NCBI GenBank assembly: GCA_002684755.1
Contig: NYVS01000055.1
Location: 12,481-33,978, forward strand
Direction of reading: 5' to 3'
Source of the DNA: Phycisphaerae bacterium
GTDB lineage: Bacteria > Planctomycetota > Phycisphaerae > Phycisphaerales > SM1A02
Length of the DNA: 21,498 nucleotides
Below are positions 1-7,298 of the stretch, piece after piece. The notes below the pieces were generated by a model. It was given only the letters and a program-made list of their open reading frames with translations. It was not told the DNA's origin and did no database searches. Position 1 is the stretch's first letter, and each line of letters begins with the position of its first letter. The translations under genes were made by a program, and so were the position numbers.

Positions 1-221
1 GCGCGTTCCATCGCGGGAAGCCCGCTCCAACCGGAGAAGGCTTCGCGGGCCGCGGCGACCGCGAGGTCGACCTCCTCTGCGGTGCCGACCGGGACCGTCG
101 CGATGGTCTGCGCCGTCGCGGGATTCACCACCGGCATCCGCTCGGGCTGCATCGATGGCTCGAGCATCTGCCCGGACCGGAGGTTCGTGATCTCGATCAT
201 GGTGTCGGGGACTCCGCTCAT
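1..221 (-). CDS. Aldehyde dehydrogenase, N-terminal part (runs off window)
   Basis: Only the first 73 or so codons are in the window; the gene continues beyond base 1. The visible protein has the hallmark N-terminal region of the NAD(P)-dependent aldehyde dehydrogenase superfamily: NPATAQTIATVPVG, then EEVDLAVAAAREAF and WSGLPAMER (residues about 34-73). These enzymes oxidise aldehydes to acids; the catalytic Cys and Glu lie outside the window, so the substrate cannot be judged. Its ATG (219-221) overlaps the stop of the upstream SDR gene as ATGA (218-221), so the two are probably translationally coupled and act in one pathway, perhaps alcohol or semialdehyde catabolism (inference). A second in-frame ATG lies at 198-200, but the overlap favours 221. 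Confidence 0.85.
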   Translation of the reverse strand, partial: MSGVPDTMIEITNLRSGQMLEPSMQPERMPVVNPATAQTIATVPVGTAEEVDLAVAAAREAFSGWSGLPAMER

Positions 222-1021
222 GACTGCACCACCCGACCGCCGTCGACCGGAAGATTGACGCCGTTGACGTACCCACCGGCGGGCGAGGCGAGGAAGAGCG
301 CCGCCGCGGCGATCTCCGCCGGTTCGCCGATGCGGCCCGCGGGAATCCCCGCGACGGCCTGGCCTCGGACGTCCTCGACGGTGGTGCCACCCCGACGCGC
401 CTTTCCTTCGAACAGCGAGGAGAGGCGTGCCGTATCCGTGAAGCCCGGCAGGATGTTGTTGACGGTGATGCCGAATCCACCGAGTTCGACCGCCAGCGTC
501 CGGCCCCAGTTCGCGACCGCGCCTCGAATCGTGTTGCTCACCCCAAGCCCCTTGATCGGCGTCACCACCGAGGTCGAGATGATGTTGATCACCCGGCCGT
601 AGCCTGCCTCCCGCATCCCCGGGGCGAACGCCTGCACCAGCGACTGTCCGCAGGCGAGATGCATCTCGAAGCCCTTGAGGAAGTCGGTCGGCTCCGCGTC
701 GACCGCGAATCCGGCCGCGGGACCTCCGGTGTTGTTGATCAGGACGTGCACCGGACCGTGCTCGGCGGCGTGCCGGTCCGCGGCGGCCTGGACGGCCCGC
801 CAATCCGAGAAGTCGACGCAGAGCGTCCGGTGCCGCTGCCCGTCGGCGTCGGTCAAGGCGGAGCGCACCTGCTCGAGGCCGTCCTCGTTGCGGCCGACGA
901 GCGTGACGGACGATCCCGCGGCCGCGAACGCCTCCGCGATCGCCCGACCGATGCCCTGGGTGCTGCCACAGACGACCGAATGACGGCCGGCGAGCGAGAA
1001 GTCGATGGAAGTCGGATTCAT
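218..1021 (-). CDS. SDR-family oxidoreductase with non-canonical active site
   Basis: A 267-residue Rossmann-fold protein of the short-chain dehydrogenase/reductase family. The cofactor motif GSTQGIG is at residues 19-25, the NNTGG strand motif at 96-100, and the C-terminal NLPVDGGRVV is typical. The catalytic Ser is about residue 149, but the YxxxK pair is replaced by S162 and R166 in GVSNTIRG. This matches the FabG-like SDR subgroup known to lack a perfect catalytic tetrad, so dehydrogenase activity is not assured. I start at the ATG at 1021 because a -10-like TACGCT lies 7 nt upstream and the preceding 23 codons are not SDR-like. The next gene, an aldehyde dehydrogenase, overlaps by ATGA. 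The substrate is unknown. Confidence 0.88.
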   Translation of the reverse strand: MNPTSIDFSLAGRHSVVCGSTQGIGRAIAEAFAAAGSSVTLVGRNEDGLEQVRSALTDADGQRHRTLCVDFSDWRAVQAAADRHAAEHGPVHVLINNTGGPAAGFAVDAEPTDFLKGFEMHLACGQSLVQAFAPGMREAGYGRVINIISTSVVTPIKGLGVSNTIRGAVANWGRTLAVELGGFGITVNNILPGFTDTARLSSLFEGKARRGGTTVEDVRGQAVAGIPAGRIGEPAEIAAAALFLASPAGGYVNGVNLPVDGGRVVQS

Positions 1022-1028
1022 GGCGAGG

Positions 1029-1034
1029 AGCGTA
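1029..1034 (-). promoter_or_regulatory. -10-like TACGCT before SDR gene
   Basis: Read on the minus strand this is TACGCT, 7 nt before the ATG at 1021. No Shine-Dalgarno sequence fits between, so a leaderless or near-leaderless mRNA is inferred. No convincing -35 box is visible. Confidence 0.45.
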
Positions 1035-1076
1035 CCGGACGTCGAGATTCGGGGGGGGCGCGGACGGTCGCGGGCG

Positions 1077-1082
1077 TACCAT
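1077..1082 (+). promoter_or_regulatory. -10-like TACCAT before MOSC gene
   Basis: TACCAT ends 6 nt before the ATG at 1089. The same hexamer precedes the genes starting at 11648 and 19013. It faces the SDR promoter across a 67-nt divergent gap that holds a run of eight G. Confidence 0.45.
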
Positions 1083-1088
1083 GTGGAC

Positions 1089-1664
1089 ATGTCGGTGCTT
1101 CATTCCATCAACCGTTCGCCGGGCGGCATCCCCAAGACGGCGATTCCCACCGCCTCCGTGCGCCCGGCCGGGATCGAGGGGGACGGTCACGATCACGAGA
1201 AGCACCGGACCCCGGTCCAGGCGATCTCCCTGATCGATCTCGAACTGCTCGAGGCGATCGCCGACGAGACCGGGATCCCGCTCGCGCCCGGCGACCTCGG
1301 GGAGAATCTCACCCTCGCCGGCGTGGGGGTCCAGCTCCTGACCGCCGGCGACCGGCTTTCCTTCGACGGCGGCGTGGCCCTCGAGATCACCCGGGTACGC
1401 CCCCCCTGCTACGTGCTCGATTCGATTTCCCCGGAGTTCAAGCGAATCCTCTGGAACCGCATCGGCATGTACGCCCGGGTGCTCGAACCCGGCAGGCTCG
1501 CCACCGAGGCCGCGGTCACCGTGGAATGCTCGGGTGACGGCCCCCGCCCACTGGTTCGAACGCCCGGTGAAGGCTGCGTCGACGGCGCGGCCTTCGCGGC
1601 CCGGGTGCTTGCGGCGCGAGCGGTGGACCCGGCCGTCGCCACCTCACCGGAAACGCCGGCGTGA
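1089..1664 (+). CDS. MOSC domain protein
   Basis: A 191-residue protein made mostly of one MOSC domain, the fold of the molybdenum cofactor sulfurase C-terminus and of bacterial YiiM/YuaD-like proteins. The key Cys is visible at residue 107 in RVRPPCYVLD, in the expected place. The N-terminal segment IEGDGHDHEKHR (about 29-40) and the GDLGENLTLAG motif (about 68-78) are also typical. Such proteins are thought to handle sulfur or hydroxylamine-type substrates with Moco, as free-standing domains or carrier partners. The stop overlaps the GTG start of mobA (GTGA), so the two form a Moco operon. Start chosen at the ATG at 1089, 6 nt after TACCAT; an in-frame GTG at 1083 is the alternative. Confidence 0.88.
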   Translation: MSVLHSINRSPGGIPKTAIPTASVRPAGIEGDGHDHEKHRTPVQAISLIDLELLEAIADETGIPLAPGDLGENLTLAGVGVQLLTAGDRLSFDGGVALEITRVRPPCYVLDSISPEFKRILWNRIGMYARVLEPGRLATEAAVTVECSGDGPRPLVRTPGEGCVDGAAFAARVLAARAVDPAVATSPETPA

Positions 1665-2284
1665 TCAGTCTCGAACCACCGAAACCCTGGCCGTACGCCG
1701 CGGTGATCCTCTCCGGGGGCGCCAGCCGACGGATGGGCGTCCCCAAGGCCGGCATGATCCTCCCCGACGGCCGCAACATGATCGAACGCATGCGCGACAC
1801 GCTCGCGAGCTTCTGCCGGCAGGTCGTGATCGCGGGCTCGCCGCACGGCATCGCCGGTCACCAGACGATCGAGGATCTGCGACCGGATTCCGGTCCGCTC
1901 GCAGCCATCGAAGCCGCCCTCGCGAGCGACATCTCCCCGCAATACCTGATCGTCCCCTGCGACCTTCCGCTTCTTCCCGCCGGCCTGCTCGCCCGACTGC
2001 TGGTCGGTGACGACGACGGCATGGCGTGCTTCACGTCGACATCGGAACCACGGGTGCGTGGTCTTCCCTGCCGAATCGGAAGCGACTGCCTCGACGTGGT
2101 GCGCGACATGCTCGACGCCGGCGATCGCGCCGTGCATCACCTCGTCGAGCGACTCGGCCCCGACGCCATCCGCGTCCCACTCGCGGATCGCGAGCGACTG
2201 CTGCTCTGGAACGTGAACACCCCGGAGGACTTCGAGGAAGCGTGCCGCCTGATGCGATCCGATCCGCCGTCCGCCGATTCCTGA
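1661..2284 (+). CDS. mobA: Molybdenum cofactor guanylyltransferase
   Basis: A 207-residue nucleotidyltransferase that transfers GMP from GTP to molybdopterin to form MGD, the cofactor form used by DMSO-reductase-family enzymes. Visible motifs: the nucleotide-binding signature LSGGASRRMGVPKA (residues 17-30), SGPLAAIEAAL (about 77-87), the metal-binding Asp in PCDLPLL (D101), and the C-terminal NVNTPEDF. Length is normal for MobA. It starts with GTG at 1661, overlapping the MOSC stop, which implies translational coupling. The large bis-MGD-type oxidoreductase at 2899-5097 is the obvious local client (inference). Confidence 0.9.
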   Translation: MISLEPPKPWPYAAVILSGGASRRMGVPKAGMILPDGRNMIERMRDTLASFCRQVVIAGSPHGIAGHQTIEDLRPDSGPLAAIEAALASDISPQYLIVPCDLPLLPAGLLARLLVGDDDGMACFTSTSEPRVRGLPCRIGSDCLDVVRDMLDAGDRAVHHLVERLGPDAIRVPLADRERLLLWNVNTPEDFEEACRLMRSDPPSADS

Positions 2285-2286
2285 AC

Positions 2287-2556
2287 TCAGGGACGCAGAA
2301 GCAGCAGATCGCTTCCGTCGTCTTCGAGCAGCGACAGGGCCGTCCAGATCAGTCCGCCGGTGCCCTGGAAGAGCCCCACGCCCATCACGGAAGGTTCCGT
2401 CGTGACCCGGGGATCGAGCGTCTGATGCGTGAGGATCCGTCCGGTCAGACCACAACAGAGGTGCACTCGACCGGGGACCGTGCTCGGACGGACGGTCTCC
2501 ATCGCAAAGTCGAGGTCGTCCCGGAGCAGCGCATCTCGTCCCAGTCGATGGGCGTC
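2287..2556 (-). pseudogene. LanC-type cyclase C-terminal remnant
   Basis: A minus-strand frame of about 89 codons, closed upstream by a TGA at 2557-2559, reads like the C-terminus of a lanthionine synthetase C (LanC/LanM cyclase) domain. It contains HLCCGLTGR (CC codons at 2452-2457), matching the Cys-Cys-Gly zinc-ligand motif of the CCG-type LanM enzymes, then GLFQGTGGLIW (from 2376) and a terminal LLLLRP. Family knowledge: these motifs sit at the end of cyclases that install thioether rings in lanthipeptides. The spacing between the CCG and GLFQGTGG motifs is only about 24 residues, shorter than usual, suggesting an internal deletion. No start codon, N-terminal dehydratase or first zinc-ligand region is present. 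It ends just downstream of mobA, tail to tail. Confidence 0.5.
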
Positions 2557-2801
2557 TCACCGGGAAGATCGGTGACGATCCGAGCGGTGTACCAGTTGAG
2601 CCAGTGCATGACTCGAGGCAGTTCATCGGGGCCACGCGGCTCGATCAGGTCGTGGACATGATTGCTCATCACCGCGACCGCGTCCATGCGAGCTCCGAAC
2701 TTCTCGGCCGCCCGGGCGAGGGCGTGGAGTACGAAGAGCCGGGGTTCCTTGCCTTGCGGGTCGAAGGGCGTTGAAGGTCGAAGGCCCGGTTGCTGCATCG
2801 C
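2555..2801 (-). pseudogene. REP-associated Y1 transposase (RAYT) remnant
   Basis: A minus-strand frame encodes ALARAAEKFGARMDAV, then VMSNHVHDLIEP, then DELPRVMHWLNWYTARI. This order matches the core of Y1/HUH transposases of the TnpA-REP type, whose His-x-His metal site appears here as HVH (about 2652-2660) in the usual SNHxH context. The preceding codons, up to the oxidoreductase end, are low-complexity Arg/Pro/Ser and not recognisable. The catalytic Tyr helix and C-terminus are missing or frameshifted into the LanC-like remnant. The exact join between the two remnants is unclear (about 2530-2600). I regard it as a dead fragment. Confidence 0.5.
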
Positions 2802-2898
2802 ACCGTCACGGGCGGGCTGCAACCCGGACGACGGCGTCGAGGCGGTCGAGGCATGGGAAGGACTCCACAGGTTTCGAGAAGACATGCGACCGCCGGAG

Positions 2899-5097
2899 TC
2901 AGGGGCTCGACGAGGCCCCGATCGGCTCCGCCGCCCGCACTCGCACCCGGACGCTTTTGAAGGCCGGGGTCTTCGACGCGCCGTCCAGGGTCCGGGGCAC
3001 CAGGATGTTCGCTTCGGGGTAGTACATCGCGGCACACCCGCGGGCGATCTCGAAGGGCCGGGCGAGCACGCGGAGCGAACCGGTGCTCGTCGTCACCTCG
3101 ACGAGATCGTCGACCGCGAAGCCGCGATCCTCCATGTCCTCCGGATGCATCAGGATGATGTCGCGTCGATCCTGGCCACGGTAGAAATCCTCGTCCTCGT
3201 AGACCACGGTGTTGAACTGCCCCTCGCTTCGTACCGTCATGACGACGAGCTCGTCGGACTCAAGCTCGAACGAGGGCAGATCGACCGGATGGAACCGGGC
3301 CCGGCCGCTTTCGGTCGGGAAGGTCGGGTCGTGGAAGATCCGGCCGTCGATCACGAACTCCTGCTTGCTCGCACCGACTTCGGCGATCGGGCCGTAGCCG
3401 GGGACGACGTCGGCGATCAGGGCTCGCACCGCGTCGTGGTCGCGCATCGCGGTCCAGTCGAGTGGCGTATTCCCGACCACCCGCTCTCCCAACTCGCAGA
3501 CCAGATCGACCTCGCCCCGCGGACCCTCATGCCGCGCGGGGCCACCATCGGAGACCCGGACGAAGTTGAACATCGACTCCTGGGTGGTCGGCTGCGACTC
3601 CTCGTCGCGAGCCAGCACCGGCAGAACCAGCGTCTCGCGACCGAGGCCGCAGCAGTGACCGGTGTTGGTGGTGGTCGAGAGCTGGACGACCAGCGGAATG
3701 TTGCGGAGAGCGCGGCTCGCGAACGCCGAATCGGGATTCGAGCCGAACAGATTGCCGCCCAGGCATACCGCAAGATCGATCTCGCCCCGGTCCGCCGCTT
3801 CCATGCACGCCATCGTGTCCAGGCCCGACGTCTTTGGGAGTTCGACCTCGAGCGAACGCTCGAGGGCGGCCATGATCGGTGGCTTCAAGACCGGCGTCAC
3901 GCCGACCGATCCGACGCCTTGAACATTCGAGTGACCGCGCAGCGGCAGAAGCCCCGCCCCCGGTCGGCCGATCATGCCCCGCAGCATCGCGAGCCCGGCG
4001 ATGGTCTGTACGTTGGCGACCCCGTGCTCGTGGTGGGTGATTCCCATGGTCCAGGAGAAGATCGCTCGCTCGCTTTCGGCGTACAGCGCGGCCACCCGCT
4101 CGAGCTCGCTCCGTGCGACGCCGCACGCGGCCTCGAGGTCGGGCCAGGCGAGATCCTCGACCCAGTTCCGCCACGCGTCCCAACCCTCGCAGTGGTTCGC
4201 GACGAACGACTCGGCGACCGCGCCCAAGGCGATCGTCGCCTTGGCGATCCCGGCGAGCACCGCGATGTCGCTCCCGATCCGTGGCATGAGGTACTCGTCG
4301 GCGATGTCGGTGCCGAAGAAGAGGCTGCGAACGTCGCTGGGCACCTTGAAGCGCACCAGGCCGAGTTCCCGCATGGGATTGATGACCACGACCTTGCCGC
4401 GACGACGCTTCAGCTCCATGAGCGACCGCATGAACCGCGGGTGGTTGCTGGCCGGGTTGCCCCCGATCAGAAACAGGAGATCGCAGTGGTCGACATCGTC
4501 GAGGGTGATGGTGGCGGTGCCCGATCCGGTGACGCTCGCGAGCCCGACGCCCGATGCCTGGTGGCAGTAATAGGAGCAGTTGTTGACGTTGTTGGTGCCG
4601 TAGAGACGGGCGAACAGCTGCAACAGGAACGCCGCTTCGTTCGAGCTGCGTCCACTGAAGTAGAAGAACGTACGCTCGGGTGGCGTCTTCTTCAGCTGTT
4701 CGACCAGTCGATCCATGGCGGCCGACCATTCGATCGGTCGGTAGCGGTCGTCGAGCGGTCCGGCGTGCAGAGGCTGCACGAGGCGGCCGAGAGCTTCGAG
4801 TTCGCGAGGCGACAGCGAGCGGAGCGCCTCGAAGTCGTGATCGGCCCAGAACTCCGGTGTGATCGCCCCGCCCATGTCCGCGACCATCGCCTGCAGCGAC
4901 TTCTTGCAGACCTCGGGGAAGTGCCCACTTTCGTTCACCATGCCGCCGGCCTGGCCACCCATCCCGAGGGCGCAGGTCTTGCAGGCGTTGCGGGTGCGCA
5001 TCGCCTTCCAGAGCCGCGCGATGCCTCCAGCCTCTCGGGCCTTCTTCCAGGTGTAGAAAATGGCGGGGAATCCACCGCCCGCGGAGGGTGCTCGCAT
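2899..5097 (-). CDS. FdhF/YdeP-family molybdopterin oxidoreductase
   Basis: A 732-residue catalytic subunit of the DMSO-reductase superfamily, closest by eye to the formate-dehydrogenase-alpha-like group that includes E. coli YdeP and CbbBc. The N-terminus has NACKTCALGMGG (C39, C42) and EVCKKS (C64), a reduced set of Cys compared with a full four-Cys [4Fe-4S] site. The Mo ligand is Cys178 in YYCHQASGVG, encoded TGC, where E. coli FdhH has selenocysteine. Later motifs include GGNPASNHPR, INPMRELG, GHSNVQG, LGGNLFGSNPD and the C-terminal MDP-binding barrel beginning near TVRSEGQFNT. The substrate of this clade is not known to me. Start at 5097 is supported by TATGCT 6 nt upstream. MobA nearby would supply bis-MGD (inference). 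Confidence 0.9.
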   Translation of the reverse strand: MRAPSAGGGFPAIFYTWKKAREAGGIARLWKAMRTRNACKTCALGMGGQAGGMVNESGHFPEVCKKSLQAMVADMGGAITPEFWADHDFEALRSLSPRELEALGRLVQPLHAGPLDDRYRPIEWSAAMDRLVEQLKKTPPERTFFYFSGRSSNEAAFLLQLFARLYGTNNVNNCSYYCHQASGVGLASVTGSGTATITLDDVDHCDLLFLIGGNPASNHPRFMRSLMELKRRRGKVVVINPMRELGLVRFKVPSDVRSLFFGTDIADEYLMPRIGSDIAVLAGIAKATIALGAVAESFVANHCEGWDAWRNWVEDLAWPDLEAACGVARSELERVAALYAESERAIFSWTMGITHHEHGVANVQTIAGLAMLRGMIGRPGAGLLPLRGHSNVQGVGSVGVTPVLKPPIMAALERSLEVELPKTSGLDTMACMEAADRGEIDLAVCLGGNLFGSNPDSAFASRALRNIPLVVQLSTTTNTGHCCGLGRETLVLPVLARDEESQPTTQESMFNFVRVSDGGPARHEGPRGEVDLVCELGERVVGNTPLDWTAMRDHDAVRALIADVVPGYGPIAEVGASKQEFVIDGRIFHDPTFPTESGRARFHPVDLPSFELESDELVVMTVRSEGQFNTVVYEDEDFYRGQDRRDIILMHPEDMEDRGFAVDDLVEVTTSTGSLRVLARPFEIARGCAAMYYPEANILVPRTLDGASKTPAFKSVRVRVRAAEPIGASSSP

Positions 5098-5103
5098 GCA
5101 CCG

Positions 5104-5109
5104 AGCATA
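5104..5109 (-). promoter_or_regulatory. -10-like TATGCT before oxidoreductase gene
   Basis: Minus-strand TATGCT, 6 nt before the ATG at 5097; supports a leaderless transcript and this start. Confidence 0.45.
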
Positions 5110-5136
5110 TCGACGAAAGTGTCGGTGGCCGAATCC

Positions 5137-5157
5137 AAGGAAGCCCTGTGCTTCCTT
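5137..5157. promoter_or_regulatory. Perfect 8-bp inverted repeat in divergent gap
   Basis: AAGGAAGC and GCTTCCTT flank a 5-nt CCTGT spacer. The dyad lies between the divergent oxidoreductase (start 5097) and TM2 (start 5196) genes, 38 nt before the TM2 GTG. It could be a 5'-leader hairpin or a DNA operator. It is not followed by a T-run, so an intrinsic terminator is unlikely. Confidence 0.4.
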
Positions 5158-5195
5158 TCCATGCCGAAATCCCTCCAGACCCTCGGAGCCCCACC

Positions 5196-5423
5196 GTGAA
5201 GTCGACCGGAACGTCCTACCTGCTCTGGCTGCTCTGTTTCGTGGGCTTCTTCGGGATACACCGCTTCTACAACGGAAAGATCATCACCGGCCTGATCTGG
5301 CTCTTCACCGGCGGACTGTTCCTGGTCGGACAGATCATCGACCTGTTCCTGATCCCCGGGATGGTGGAGGATGCGAATCGTCGCTTCGCGAACGACGTGC
5401 GGCAGGTGAGGGACAGGGTTTGA
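5196..5423 (+). CDS. TM2-domain small membrane protein
   Basis: A 75-residue protein made of a single TM2 domain: two hydrophobic helices, LLWLLCFVGFFGIHRFY (residues about 8-24) and IWLFTGGLFLVGQIIDLFLI, joined by NGKIITGL. The first helix carries the FGIHRFYNG motif that defines the family; the second has the G-x-IDLF ending. Family function is poorly known. I place the start at the GTG at 5196, with GGAG at 5185-5188 as ribosome site. The in-frame ATG further upstream (5088) would add about 36 non-conserved residues and overlap the divergent oxidoreductase. The gene ends 15 nt from the convergent FG-GAP gene. Confidence 0.8.
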   Translation: MKSTGTSYLLWLLCFVGFFGIHRFYNGKIITGLIWLFTGGLFLVGQIIDLFLIPGMVEDANRRFANDVRQVRDRV

Positions 5424-5438
5424 CGACGTGATCGGCGC

Positions 5439-7130
5439 TCAACCGGTCCACGCGGCCAGCAGGAGGCCGAGGTCGGCTCCGGTCACCGATCCACTTCCGT
5501 TGAGATCCGCCGGCCCGCGTCCACCCCAGGCCGCCAGCATCAATCCGAGATCCGCCCCGTTCACCCGCCCGTCTTGGTTGAGGTCAGCGGGCGAATCGCA
5601 GGAACCGGCCGTCTCGAAGATGGTCGAAACGCTTTCTCCGACGTTGCCGGCCCGATCCTCCGCCCGCACCCGATACTCGACCGAGGTGCAGGGGTCGACG
5701 GTCGGAATCACTCCCTCCCAGATCGAATTGCCGACCCAGACCATGGCGATGGCCTGAGGCCGGCCCCCATCGGTCGACACGATCAGTTCCATGGAACGAG
5801 GCATGAAGCCCCGATCCGAACTGTATTGATCGACCACCAACGCTCGAACATTGAACGGCCCGACCGCGTCACCCACGGGCGTCACCTCGGTCACCGAGAG
5901 AAAGGTCGGATCGATGTCGTCGACGGGACCGGTGTTCATGTAGAGCCGGTTCTGAAAGTTTCCGAACTCCCCCTGGGCGGTCACGCAGTCCGGACGACCA
6001 TCACCGTCGACGTCGCCGAAACCGATGTCCAGCGACGAGTCGTTGATCGACGTCTGAAGATTGTTCGCCTGGATGAAGTTCCCGGTGCCCGTGTTGCGAT
6101 AGAACCGGTCCTGAGAGGCACCAAGGGCGGCGATCACGAAATCGAGCCTGCCGTCCATGTTGTAATCGATGAACTTCGAATCGTTGTCGTCGGCCGTCGG
6201 ATTGGGCGCGATGTTGCCTGAGATGTCGGTCCAGCCGGTGCCATCTCCATCGTTGAGGATGAGAAGTTCTCGATTGGAGGATCCGGCATTCGCACCGAGC
6301 AGGTCGAGATCACCGTCACCGTCGACGTCACCCGCGTCGTAGGAGTAGGTGGACCCGTCGCCCGGGACCGAATCGACCACTCGAGTGAACACGCCTCCGT
6401 CGTTTCTCCACAGCTGGCTTCCCCCGCCACTGCTGGAACGACTTCCAATGTGAAGATCGAGATCCAGATCATTATCCATGTCGAAGAAGAGGCAGTCCTG
6501 CTGATCCCGCACGATCGCGTTCGGCGTGTTGGTCGCGGTCGCGTCGGTGAACGTACCGGCTCCGTCGTTCAGATAGAGCTGAGGGCGGCCGTTGGAACCG
6601 AAACGGCTGGAGGTTCCGCTGTGACAGAACGCGAGGTCGAGATCACCATCGTCATCGACGTCGGCGAACTGGGCTCGAGCTGAAGACAGGGGAATGCCCG
6701 GAAGCCGGTCGGAGACGTCGGTGAAGAATCCGAAACCGTCGTTCTCCAGCAGCACCGGCTCGCGGAAGAAGTCGTTCGCGAGGACCATGTCCCAGTCGCC
6801 ATCCCGGTCGATGTCCCCGAATTCGACCCCGCGGAACCAACCGGTCACTGGAATTCGGGAATCGGACTCGTCGCTGAAGACGCCATTGCCATCGTTGATG
6901 TAGAGCTTCGCCCGAAGGGCTGCTCCGGCGGATGAATATCCCTGGCCGTCCGCGAAGGCGATGTCCAGGTCACCATCACCATCGACGTCGCAGAATGAGA
7001 GCTGATTGCTGTAGACCGCCTGGGTCGGAAATCGAGTCGATGTCCGATCGAGGAACTGCTGAGCATCCACCCCCCCCACGATGGACCAACTACCGATCAG
7101 GGCCGGAAGAATGACGAATCGCGAGATCAT
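5439..7130 (-). CDS. Secreted FG-GAP/VCBS propeller protein with dockerin-like tail
   Basis: A 563-residue secreted protein. A Sec signal peptide covers about residues 1-24 (MISRFVILPALIG..., Ala near the cleavage site). Seven Asp-rich repeats follow, for example DVDGDGDLDIAF, DIDRDGDWDMVL, DVDDDGDLDLAF, DMDNDLDLDLHI, DVDGDGDLDLLG, DYNMDGRLDFVI and DVDGDGRPDCVT, as expected for a seven-bladed calcium-binding beta-propeller. A beta-rich Ig-like stretch (about 410-510) comes next. The last 49 residues hold two dockerin-like loops, DLNQDGRVNGADLGL and DLNGSGSVTGADLGL, each followed by LAAW. Start at 7130 is chosen because it begins the signal peptide; no clear Shine-Dalgarno or TANNNT precedes it. 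A surface or extracellular binding role is inferred. Confidence 0.85.
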   Translation of the reverse strand: MISRFVILPALIGSWSIVGGVDAQQFLDRTSTRFPTQAVYSNQLSFCDVDGDGDLDIAFADGQGYSSAGAALRAKLYINDGNGVFSDESDSRIPVTGWFRGVEFGDIDRDGDWDMVLANDFFREPVLLENDGFGFFTDVSDRLPGIPLSSARAQFADVDDDGDLDLAFCHSGTSSRFGSNGRPQLYLNDGAGTFTDATATNTPNAIVRDQQDCLFFDMDNDLDLDLHIGSRSSSGGGSQLWRNDGGVFTRVVDSVPGDGSTYSYDAGDVDGDGDLDLLGANAGSSNRELLILNDGDGTGWTDISGNIAPNPTADDNDSKFIDYNMDGRLDFVIAALGASQDRFYRNTGTGNFIQANNLQTSINDSSLDIGFGDVDGDGRPDCVTAQGEFGNFQNRLYMNTGPVDDIDPTFLSVTEVTPVGDAVGPFNVRALVVDQYSSDRGFMPRSMELIVSTDGGRPQAIAMVWVGNSIWEGVIPTVDPCTSVEYRVRAEDRAGNVGESVSTIFETAGSCDSPADLNQDGRVNGADLGLMLAAWGGRGPADLNGSGSVTGADLGLLLAAWTG

Positions 7131-7298
7131 GGGAGAGGTCCGATCTGAGACCGGGTTTCCCGGCCGGAAGTGAATGTGCAACCAGACGGTACGACACGTC
7201 CCCGCATCGAGTCGGGAAAACGTCCGAATTGGTTCGTCCGGGTCGACGCCGCACTTCGAAAAAGTGCCGACGTCGATTCCCGGACGTTCCCGGTGACT

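Noticed and set aside
4551..4580. Selenocysteine in the molybdopterin oxidoreductase
   Set aside because: The codon at the Mo-ligand position (residue 178) is TGC, not TGA, so it is plain Cys and no SECIS element is needed.
2662..5199. Long plus-strand open frame of 845 codons opposite the molybdopterin oxidoreductase
   Set aside because: Its translation is low-complexity His/Arg/Asp/Glu/Gly-rich without motifs. The opposite strand holds a complete, motif-rich oxidoreductase, so this is a GC-rich antisense shadow.
6964..6990. Repeated DNA in the FG-GAP gene as a tandem repeat or CRISPR-like array
   Set aside because: The similarity between copies comes from the Asp/Gly-rich protein repeats; unit lengths and intervening sequences differ, so it is neither a DNA repeat array nor CRISPR.
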